Below, in pieces: positions 1-5,035 of a stretch of 5,237 bases of DNA. The first letter of the stretch is position 1; every line of letters begins with the position of its first letter. The notes below the pieces were generated by a model that saw only the letters and a list, made by a program, of their open reading frames with translations, was not told where the DNA came from and searched no databases. The DNA is from Clostridia bacterium (GTDB taxonomy: Bacteria > Bacillota > Clostridia > Christensenellales > CAG-314): the NCBI GenBank assembly GCA_017407305.1, contig JAFQWS010000056.1:1-5237 (forward strand), given 5' to 3'. The translations under genes were made by a program, and so were the position numbers.

Positions 1-735
1 TACTCGGCAACAGGCAGTACCGGAGATGGTTTGAAATGGGCAAAAGATCTCAAAATCAACACAATTGACACAGTGCCATCTTTGTGCGAACTGAAAACCA
101 AACAAGACTTTTCTTCACTTGCGGGAATTTCTCTCAAAAACGTTACGTTGTCAACAAAATTAGATGGTGCAAAAAAGCCAATTGAATTGTTTGGAGAAAT
201 GTTGTTTACTCACGAAGGAGTTTCCGGTCCAATCGTTTTGTCAATGTCGGCAAAAATCAATCGCCAAAAATTTCCCGTGCAATTAAATCTTGATTTCAAA
301 CCTGCTTTGACTCGTCAACATCTTGACGAAAGATTACTCAGAGATTTCAAAGCAAATTCCAACAAAGATTTTGGCAATTATTTACCCGAATTGTTGCCTT
401 CCGGTTTGTGCAAAACCATTGCTCAATTGTCTAAAATACCTCTCGACAAAAAAATTCATCAAATTACAAGTGTCGAAAGAAACGCCCTTTTGGACGCACT
501 TAAAGCATTCCCTTTAACTATTGTTAGACTTGCCGATATGCAACAAGCGATCGTTACTGCAGGCGGTATTGACGTCAAAGAAATAAATCCTGCCACAATG
601 CAATGTAAAAAGCATCCAAATTTGTATTTTGCAGGCGAAATTTTGGACGTAGACGCCTATACGGGTGGCTTCAACTTGCAAATTGCCTTTGCTACAGGCC
701 GTCTTGCAGGCTTGTCAGCCCTTGAAGCGGACTAA
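1..735 (+). CDS. HI0933/YhiN-family FAD-dependent flavoprotein, 3' part (5' end outside window)
   Basis: The frame is open from base 1 and ends at TAA 733-735, giving 244 C-terminal residues of a family usually near 400, so the N-terminal dinucleotide-binding region lies outside the window. The first residues read YSATGSTGDG, the family's conserved ATGSTGDG segment; a TTG at 31 lies inside the conserved region and is not the real start. The middle (about residues 20-180) is the inserted domain with FTHEGVSGP at 69-77. The C-terminal FAD-binding part shows AIVTAGGI at 183-190 and YFAGEILDVDAYTGGFNLQ from 209. Family members are cytoplasmic NAD(P)/FAD-dependent oxidoreductases; most are uncharacterised, and a few (BaiN-like) have been linked to bile-acid reduction, which cannot be claimed here. 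An intrinsic terminator follows 18 bases after the stop, so this gene ends its transcription unit. Family assignment is firm; substrate is unknown. Confidence 0.93.
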   Translation, partial: YSATGSTGDGLKWAKDLKINTIDTVPSLCELKTKQDFSSLAGISLKNVTLSTKLDGAKKPIELFGEMLFTHEGVSGPIVLSMSAKINRQKFPVQLNLDFKPALTRQHLDERLLRDFKANSNKDFGNYLPELLPSGLCKTIAQLSKIPLDKKIHQITSVERNALLDALKAFPLTIVRLADMQQAIVTAGGIDVKEINPATMQCKKHPNLYFAGEILDVDAYTGGFNLQIAFATGRLAGLSALEAD

Positions 736-753
736 AATTCAAATAGAAATTCC

Positions 754-781
754 AAAAACTAGGCGAGAACGTCTAGTTTTT
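754..781 (+). terminator. Intrinsic terminator after the flavoprotein gene
   Basis: A 12-bp stem (754-765 with 770-781, one G-U pair) closes an AGAA tetraloop. The stem base is A5 on the left and T5 on the right, so the right arm supplies the U-tract, extended by CT. Because of the matching A-tract it could also work in the opposite direction. It separates the flavoprotein gene from the HTH gene. Confidence 0.85.
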
Positions 782-808
782 CTAAATTTTCAAGCTTTTT
801 AATAATTT

Positions 809-850
809 CAACGAAATGTAAACGATCGTTGCGCAATTGACAACGATTGT
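809..850. promoter_or_regulatory. Candidate operator: phased AACGA motifs and small palindromes
   Basis: AACGA occurs at 810, 821 and 842, spaced 11 and 21 bases, that is about one and two helical turns, so all three face the same side of the DNA. The second lies in a perfect palindrome AACGATCGTT (821-830), the next bases form TTGCGCAA (829-836), and the third lies in ACAA-CGA-TTGT (840-850). The block sits just upstream of the HTH gene and next to its promoter candidate. HTH_XRE regulators commonly bind such sites and control their own gene; that this one does so here is inference. Confidence 0.5.
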
Positions 851-853
851 ATA

Positions 854-882
854 TAGACTTTTTTTGGAATAATCATTACAAT
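854..882 (+). promoter_or_regulatory. Candidate SigA promoter of the HTH/membrane unit
   Basis: TAGACT (854-859) and TACAAT (877-882) are separated by 17 bases, placing the start of transcription near 889, just before the AAGGAGG ribosome binding site at 891-897. A better -35 match, TTGACA at 837-842, has only a T-run at the proper distance, so it is less likely to be used unless spacing is unusual. Confidence 0.45.
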
Positions 883-902
883 AAAGTCACAAGGAGGCAA
901 TT

Positions 903-1358
903 ATGACGTTGTCTGAAAAATTGTACAACTTGAGACGCAAACAAGGTTTGTCTCAAGAGACACTTGCCGAGAAATTAAATTGTTCTAGACAAGCAATTTC
1001 AAAATGGGAAAACGGAAAAACAACGCCCGATGCCGAAACGTTGGAAAAATACGGAATACTTTTCAACGTAAGCATAGATTATCTTCTAAAACAAGACATT
1101 GAAGAACATACAAGCGTACAACCGGCCCCAAAAAAGGAAAGCAACAAACTTTTGGGATTGGGGCTTACAATTTCCCTGTTGGGGTTCTTATCCTTGATTG
1201 TTTTTAGTGCAATTCTTGTATTTTCTCCCGAAACTTCCGACAAAATCGCTCAATCATCCATAATCATTATTGACGGAACGTTTGTTGTTTTGTTTATATC
1301 CGTTTTATTTATAGTGCTTGGTGCCGTAATACTTATTAAATCATTGAAACAAAAGTAG
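903..1358 (+). CDS. HTH_XRE transcriptional regulator with two C-terminal membrane helices
   Basis: A 151-residue protein. Residues about 5-61 are a standard HTH_XRE domain (KLYNLRRKQGLSQETLAEKL, SRQAISKWENG at 28-38, then the NVSIDYLL helix). A charged and proline-rich linker follows (64-82), then two hydrophobic segments at about 83-107 and 119-145 with a lysine-rich tail. This puts the DNA-binding domain in the cytoplasm, tethered to the membrane, with a short outside loop. The start is ATG 903, preceded by AAGGAGG with a 5-base spacer. Regulators of this layout are common in Bacillota and often sit beside small membrane proteins or transporters. The next gene starts 18 bases after the stop and is also a two-helix membrane protein, so the two are probably one operon. 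A plausible role is signalling from the membrane to its own promoter; the signal is unknown. Confidence 0.93.
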   Translation: MTLSEKLYNLRRKQGLSQETLAEKLNCSRQAISKWENGKTTPDAETLEKYGILFNVSIDYLLKQDIEEHTSVQPAPKKESNKLLGLGLTISLLGFLSLIVFSAILVFSPETSDKIAQSSIIIIDGTFVVLFISVLFIVLGAVILIKSLKQK

Positions 1359-1376
1359 TTTGAAAAGGAGTTAAAT

Positions 1377-1592
1377 ATGAAACTTTCAACAATTTTTGCA
1401 GGACTTGCCATATTAATTACAAACGTTATGTGTGTTGTCGTCACAAACGTTTGCACAAATTATTATCATGCAGCCAAAAATCATCTTACAAGTTTTCCGT
1501 GGGAAGTCGGCTTTATTTTTATTATTCCATTTGCTCTTGGAATTATTGTTTGTTCAGTCATTTCATACGTTGCAAAAAGAAAAGGCCACTAG
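1377..1592 (+). CDS. Small two-helix membrane protein, partner of the HTH regulator
   Basis: A 71-residue protein I do not recognise as a named family. Two hydrophobic segments (about 4-24 and 44-65) flank a polar loop (25-43) with a Cys, two His and an aromatic YY pair; the C-terminus is KRKGH, which predicts both ends in the cytoplasm and the loop outside. The start ATG 1377 has AAGGAG at 1365-1370 with a 6-base spacer, as good as the upstream gene's site, which supports it as a real gene rather than a chance frame. It lies 18 bases behind the HTH gene and has no promoter of its own that I can see. It could be a sensor or effector working with the membrane-tethered regulator, or the target the regulator controls; the sequence does not decide. 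Confidence 0.75.
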   Translation: MKLSTIFAGLAILITNVMCVVVTNVCTNYYHAAKNHLTSFPWEVGFIFIIPFALGIIVCSVISYVAKRKGH

Positions 1593-1784
1593 AAAAATCT
1601 CTCAACGAAAATAAATTAAAACAATAATAATAGTAAATCTCTATAAAATTTTGTACCGACTTTCCCAATTTAAACAAATTGTTAAAATTTTGCAGACGTC
1701 AATCAAAGCTTTATATTTTTTTGCAAAAGAAAGAAAGCTTCCAAAGGCTGTTACAAAGGCAATTTTTTTTAAAAAGTACTCTAC

Positions 1785-1881
1785 TTTGGGGCAAAATGGC
1801 ACTATCTATTCGTTAAATTGGTATTTTGCGAATAGATATTATACACACAAACAAGGTGTGCCTTCAAATTTTGCCCACAAA
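1785..1881. repeat. Large folded inverted repeat (about 28 paired bases)
   Basis: Arms pair in order: TTTG 1785-1788 with CAAA 1878-1881; GGGCAAAAT 1789-1797 with ATTTTGCCC 1868-1876 (A1877 bulged); GGCAC 1798-1802 with GTGCC 1858-1862 (TTCAA 1863-1867 unpaired); TATCTATTCG 1803-1812 with CGAATAGATA 1829-1838, closing a 16-base loop. Bases 1839-1857 form a side bulge that contains a small CACAC/GTGTG hairpin alternative. The fold is the same on either DNA strand. It could be a structured RNA, a miniature mobile element or a recombination site; nothing visible decides, and no target-site duplication is evident. The apparent frame through it (TTG 1651 to TAA 1884) has no ribosome binding site. 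Confidence 0.6.
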
Positions 1882-1948
1882 TAAGACCAAAATTGCCACC
1901 ATCAACTCCAACAATTTTGACAACAAAGGTGTTTTCAAGTGTTGTTTT
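1868..1948 (-). pseudogene. nusA: Possible further nusA fragment (start of first KH domain)
   Basis: Read on the minus strand from a stop at 1949-1951, the frame gives LENTFVVKIVGVDGGNFGLI. This resembles the NusA stretch following the S1 domain, of the form DGTVEIKAIAR(D/E)xGxRxKIAV, with T, K, D, G, I and hydrophobic positions shared. It lies where that stretch would be expected if the main remnant is collinear with NusA, although the distance from the S1 end is about 75 bases too long. An alternative is the N-terminal part of initiation factor IF-3 (V-R-L-I-G-x-DG-x-x-LG-I pattern). The similarity is short and judged by eye only. Confidence 0.3.
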
Positions 1949-2041
1949 TTAGGAATAAACTTTTAAAAATATTATTAAAAATAAAAACAACTTATCATGG
2001 ACATCCCCTTTTGAAATACAAATTACTTTCTAACAATCTTT

Positions 2042-2370
2042 CTATTTATTGAATCCATTGATAAACATATAGTTTTCTCTGGAAAGGACGATTTGTGTTC
2101 CTTTTGTAGAGTTTTTTACACGTTTAATCAAAACTTTTACTCTTTGACCATTTTGGAATCTTTCGCCGGGAATTTGGTCTTGGGGTGCCAAAACACCATA
2201 TCATTTCAACAAAAAAATTGCTCTTTTACGTATTGCCTAAAATACTAATAGACGTTGCACTACAATTTTTTCAACAAAGCAATATGATATTACGCGAATA
2301 AGCTCTTTCTATATTTCTCGCCTTACAATTATAAGCCACCTACATTACACTTCAATTTTAAAATTAGTTT
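2042..2370 (-). pseudogene. nusA: Decayed nusA (transcription termination/antitermination factor) remnant
   Basis: On the minus strand, 2194 down to 2072 translates to 41 residues beginning VLAPQDQIPGERF and ending STKGTQIVLSREN. Intact NusA has LPPxEQIPGERFxxGDRIKVYVxxVxxTTKGPQIVLSR at the end of its S1 domain, a highly diagnostic stretch. The same frame continues upstream without shift to about 2370: KIVVQR (2252-2269) matches the AKQVIVQR segment before S1, and NFKIEV followed by LIIVRREI fits the N-terminal domain. This frame has four internal stops, and the distance between VVQR and VLAP is about 24 codons short of a full NusA, so there is a deletion as well. After SREN the reading drifts from NusA and stops at 2042-2044; a shifted frame there gives ERLLES (2025-2042), like KRLFELE. 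Another shifted piece (LAVLLKKAPTN) lies near 2370-2405. It cannot encode a working protein; the essential nusA must be elsewhere. Identity of the S1 part is firm, the outer parts are tentative. Confidence 0.8.
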
Positions 2371-2509
2371 GTGGGTGCTTTTTTCAACAACACTGCCAAA
2401 GTTTTTCTCAGTCAACTGATTTTGCAGTATAGGTTTTTTAATTGTTTTGCTTCAAAGTTTAATCTAAAAAATGTTCCTTTTTATACTTTCCACTTTATTC
2501 AAACAAGTA

Positions 2510-2538
2510 TTGACTAAAAAGCATAAAAGTTGTAAAAT
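2510..2538 (+). promoter_or_regulatory. Strong SigA promoter of the recombinase gene
   Basis: TTGACT (2510-2515) and TAAAAT (2533-2538) are separated by exactly 17 bases, each box one mismatch from consensus. With the usual 6-base gap after the -10 box, transcription would begin at about 2545, which is the A of the recombinase ATG. Confidence 0.7.
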
Positions 2539-2544
2539 TTTGGC

Positions 2545-3618
2545 ATGGCTACAAAAACTTATTTCTCACAACGCGACGTTAACAACAATGCAAAAATCAA
2601 CGAAATTTTAGACGAATTTTTGCCGGAGTATTGTCAAGAATATATTTTGGGTATTTCAGACACCACCACAACTTTAACAAGGTTGGGGTATGTTCGTGAC
2701 TTGAAATTGTTTTTTCACTTCTTGACGACGAATATAAGCCGTTTCAAAGACAAAACGTCCAAAGACATAACTTTGGCCGACGTGGAAAACCTTTCACCCT
2801 TTGAAATTGAAAAATATATGCACTTTTTGACCTCCTATCAAAAGGCAACACCAAGCGGTCAACTCACAAAAACAGTCATCGAAACAAATGCCGAACGCGC
2901 CCGTTCACGCAAACTTTCTGCATTGAGATCGATGATCAAATACTTCATTAAGAAAAACGTCATCAACGTTGATCCCACACGAAGCGTAAACAGCCCCAAA
3001 ATTCGCGAAAAAGAGATTGTTCGTCTTGACGTTGATGAGGTCAAGAAAATGTTTGACACCGTTGACAATGGCGCAGGGTTGTCCAAACATCAATTGGCAT
3101 ATCAAGAAAATACCAAAGTTAGAGATTTGGCAATTGTCGGACTGCTTTTAGGCACAGGAATTCGTGTCAGCGAGCTTGTAGGCATTGACATGGATGACGT
3201 TGATTTTGACAATTTGTCCTTTGTCGTTACAAGAAAAGGTGGCGCAAGGGTTATCTTGTACTTCTCCGAAGAAGTTGCGGGGATGCTGTACGACTACTTC
3301 CACTTACGCAAAAACAACAAACGTGCCGAAACAAACGCATTGTTTTTGTCCTTGCAAAACAAAAGAATTACCACGCGTGCGGTGGAAAATTTGATAAAGA
3401 AATACAGCCCCATTGCTGCACCACTCAAAAAGATTTCCCCTCACAAATTGCGCTCAACGTACGGCACACAACTTTACAAATCTACACGCGACATTTACGT
3501 TGTGGCAGACGTTTTGGGGCACAAAGACGTAAATACAACAAAAAAACACTATGCAGCAGTTACCGATGACATAAGAAGAAAGGCATCAACTGCGGTAAAA
3601 TTGAGAGATGACGACTAA
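2545..3618 (+). CDS. Xer-like tyrosine recombinase/integrase
   Basis: A 357-residue protein with the two-domain layout of tyrosine recombinases: an N-terminal core-binding domain (about 20-140, helical) and a C-terminal catalytic domain (about 158-345). All catalytic residues are visible: Arg207 in LLGTGIRVSEL, Lys231 in VTRKGGA, His300 and Arg303 in SPHKLRSTYGT, His326 in VLGHKDV, and nucleophile Tyr336 in TTKKHYAAV. It should cut and rejoin DNA at a short site through a 3'-phosphotyrosine. It is longer than classic XerC/XerD (about 300), mainly from an N-terminal extension and an insert near 99-118. It may act in chromosome dimer resolution or be an integrase of an accessory element; no dif-like or att site is recognisable here. 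ATG 2545 is chosen because the promoter ends right before it and no upstream start fits; there is no Shine-Dalgarno sequence. The gene overlaps by 11 bases with a possible ancestral hflX start, which points to one transcript with hflX. Confidence 0.93.
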   Translation: MATKTYFSQRDVNNNAKINEILDEFLPEYCQEYILGISDTTTTLTRLGYVRDLKLFFHFLTTNISRFKDKTSKDITLADVENLSPFEIEKYMHFLTSYQKATPSGQLTKTVIETNAERARSRKLSALRSMIKYFIKKNVINVDPTRSVNSPKIREKEIVRLDVDEVKKMFDTVDNGAGLSKHQLAYQENTKVRDLAIVGLLLGTGIRVSELVGIDMDDVDFDNLSFVVTRKGGARVILYFSEEVAGMLYDYFHLRKNNKRAETNALFLSLQNKRITTRAVENLIKKYSPIAAPLKKISPHKLRSTYGTQLYKSTRDIYVVADVLGHKDVNTTKKHYAAVTDDIRRKASTAVKLRDDD

Positions 3619-3628
3619 AATTAAATAA
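3608..3628 (+). other. Broken ancestral hflX start: six codons (MTTKIK) then TAA
   Basis: ATG 3608 overlaps the recombinase stop (3616-3618) by 11 bases and is in the same frame as hflX. After ATG ACG ACT AAA ATT AAA comes TAA (3626-3628), then the frame continues NLEKFEKSPTKILAVSTKV into hflX. The residues after the TAA look like normal HflX N-terminal sequence (KILAV is the usual first strand), suggesting that a single base change, for example AAA, CAA or GAA to TAA, interrupted the original start. Alternatively it is a six-codon leader peptide coupling recombinase and hflX translation. A sequence error is also possible. Confidence 0.5.
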
Positions 3629-3664
3629 AATTTAGAAAAATTTGAAAAATCTCCCACAAAAATT

Positions 3665-4846
3665 TTGGCAGTTTCCACAAAAGTTTTGACCGAGGGGGAC
3701 AAAAGCGAGTTGAAAGAACTTGTAAAAACAGCCGGCGGTGAAATCGTCGGTTTTGTTACGCAAATTCGTGATTGTCCCGATTCTTCTAAAACGGTAGTAG
3801 GCTCAGGTAAATTGGACGAAATCAAAGAATATTGCAAAGTGTGGGCCGTTGAATTGGTACTTTTCAACACTCAACTCAATTCAATTCAACGAAGGAACAT
3901 CGAAAATCATCTTGACGTTGACGTAATAGATAAAATCGACCTTATTTTGGACATTTTTGCTATGCGTGCGCGCACTGCCGAGGGCAAAAAACAAGTTGAA
4001 TTGGCCCAATTGTCCTATTCTTTGGGTTCTAAAAGCGACAAAAAGTATTCGCGACAACAAGGTGGCATTGGTTCTCGTGGTCCCGGCGAAACAGCTTTGG
4101 AAACGGACAAAAGGCGTATTAAAGAAAAAATGCACCGTTTGCGCCTTGCTTTGAGCGATTTGGAAAAACAACGTGCAACCATGCGCACCGAAAGATTGAA
4201 CAGTCCCATCAAAACAATTGCTTTGGTTGGCTATACCAACGTCGGAAAATCAACATTGTTCAATTTATTGTCCAATAACAACGTATATGCAGACGACAAG
4301 TTGTTTGCAACGTTGGATACCACCACAAGAAAAATCAATTTGCCGTGTGGAATAACTGCCCTTTTAACGGACACAGTTGGATTTATTAAAGATTTGCCCA
4401 CCATGTTGATTGAGGCATTTAAATCCACCCTTGAAGAAGCCACTCTTGCCGATTTGATTTTGTTGGTCGCAGACCTTTCTGATGAGGAATGTCAAAACCA
4501 AATTGAGGTTTGCATGGACATGTTGCAAAAACTTAACTGCAAATCTAAAATTGTAAAAGTTTTCAACAAAATAGACAAAATTGAAAATTGGGTGGCCGAA
4601 AGAGACAGTGTGGCAATTTCTGCAACGAAAATTATTGGAATTGACGGCCTAATTTCAAAAATTGAAGAAGAGATTTTGAAGTTTTACACCACTTACAAAG
4701 TTGCAGTTACATCCGGAAAACGAGCAAGTCAAGTTTGGGATTTTGCCAGCAAATATTCTGCCAAAACAACGGTAAAGCACAACGACGATGGTTCATCGGA
4801 AATAACCATGCTCATACCCAAAGGCTTTGAATTTAAGTTCAAGTAG
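3665..4846 (+). CDS. hflX: HflX ribosome-associated GTPase
   Basis: A 393-residue protein from TTG 3665. The N-terminal HflX domain (about 1-180) has VVGSGKLDEI (44-53) and the hallmark GGIGSRGPGETALETDKRR (133-151), followed by a coiled helix rich in Lys/Arg/Glu. The G domain has all motifs: G1 GYTNVGKS (189-196), G2 around FATLDTTTR (214-222), G3 DTVGF (236-240), G4 NKID (301-304) and G5 SATK (319-322). A short C-terminal domain ends in GFEFKFK. HflX binds 50S subunits and splits stalled or hibernating 70S ribosomes with GTP/ATP, mostly under heat or antibiotic stress; it acts in the cytoplasm. The start is uncertain: TTG 3665 has no Shine-Dalgarno site and begins inside a conserved strand, while the better N-terminus upstream is cut by a TAA at 3626. 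The catalytic part is intact, so reinitiation or coupling from the recombinase may keep it expressed. Confidence 0.92.
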   Translation: MAVSTKVLTEGDKSELKELVKTAGGEIVGFVTQIRDCPDSSKTVVGSGKLDEIKEYCKVWAVELVLFNTQLNSIQRRNIENHLDVDVIDKIDLILDIFAMRARTAEGKKQVELAQLSYSLGSKSDKKYSRQQGGIGSRGPGETALETDKRRIKEKMHRLRLALSDLEKQRATMRTERLNSPIKTIALVGYTNVGKSTLFNLLSNNNVYADDKLFATLDTTTRKINLPCGITALLTDTVGFIKDLPTMLIEAFKSTLEEATLADLILLVADLSDEECQNQIEVCMDMLQKLNCKSKIVKVFNKIDKIENWVAERDSVAISATKIIGIDGLISKIEEEILKFYTTYKVAVTSGKRASQVWDFASKYSAKTTVKHNDDGSSEITMLIPKGFEFKFK

Positions 4847-4876
4847 GTCACAAAACACTTAACGTTGCTAATATGA

Positions 4877-4908
4877 AAAATATATTAAACAAAGCCTTCA
4901 TATATTTT
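4877..4908 (+). terminator. Weak AT-rich hairpin after hflX, possible terminator
   Basis: AAAATATA (4877-4884) pairs with TATATTTT (4901-4908) around a 16-base loop, ending in T4. An overlapping alternative pairs ATATGAA (4871-4877) with TTCATAT (4897-4903). The stem contains no G-C pair and the T-run is short, so termination would be poor. The rest of 4847-4998 is AT-rich and shows no gene on either strand. Confidence 0.25.
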
Positions 4909-4998
4909 ACTTATCAATTCTCAAACTCTTTTTTAACTTAACAAGATAACCAAAAAAATTTAATATAACTTAAAACCAAAATAAAAATACACACTCTA

Positions 4999-5033
4999 TT
5001 TAGCGTGTTATCCTTAACGGAGAACACGCTAAA
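4999..5033. repeat. Strong hairpin at the left edge of the repeat array
   Basis: TTTAGCGTGTT (4999-5009) pairs perfectly with AACACGCTAAA (5023-5033). After one A-G mismatch, TCC (5011-5013) pairs with GGA (5019-5021) around a TTAAC loop. This is the strongest hairpin between hflX and the window end. Neither strand has a following T-run (CTAAG on plus, TAGAG on minus), so it is not a standard intrinsic terminator, though it could protect the 3' end of the hflX mRNA. Confidence 0.6.
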
Positions 5034-5035
5034 AC

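Larger units (their letters stand above)
1593..2544. other. 952-base gap without an intact gene
   Basis: No convincing intact gene is present on either strand. The part from 1593 to about 1784 is AT-rich and shows nothing I can name on either strand. From 1785 to 1881 there is a large folded inverted repeat. From about 1868 to 2405 the minus strand carries fragments of a decayed nusA, listed separately. From 2406 to about 2509 I see nothing, and the recombinase promoter lies at 2510-2538. The stretch looks like a graveyard for a displaced gene rather than regulatory DNA. Confidence 0.7.

Noticed and set aside
1785..1881. Integron attC site near a tyrosine recombinase
   Set aside because: GTTAAAT at 1812-1818 fits the R' core but lies in the loop, the matching R'' core is absent at the left end, and no gene cassettes are visible.
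1651..1884. A 77-residue frame from TTG on the plus strand
   Set aside because: It has no ribosome binding site, starts with TTG, matches no family I know, and runs through the folded repeat and into the region of the nusA remnant.
1888..1919. Inverted repeat CAAAATTG/CAATTTTG with a 16-base loop
   Set aside because: AT-rich, short and within the probable nusA-derived stretch; likely chance.
1868..1948. Initiation factor IF-3 (infC) fragment
   Set aside because: The DG-x-x-x-G pattern is similar, but NusA explains the piece equally well and fits its position after the S1 remnant.
1920..1950. Terminator-like hairpin ACAACA/TGTTGT followed by T6
   Set aside because: The stem is only 6 bp with two G-C pairs and a large loop, no plus-strand gene precedes it closely, and the T-run falls in what may be nusA-derived sequence.
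3586..4443. Several minus-strand frames opposite the recombinase end and hflX
   Set aside because: They are antisense shadows of well-supported genes, with no ribosome binding sites or recognisable domains.
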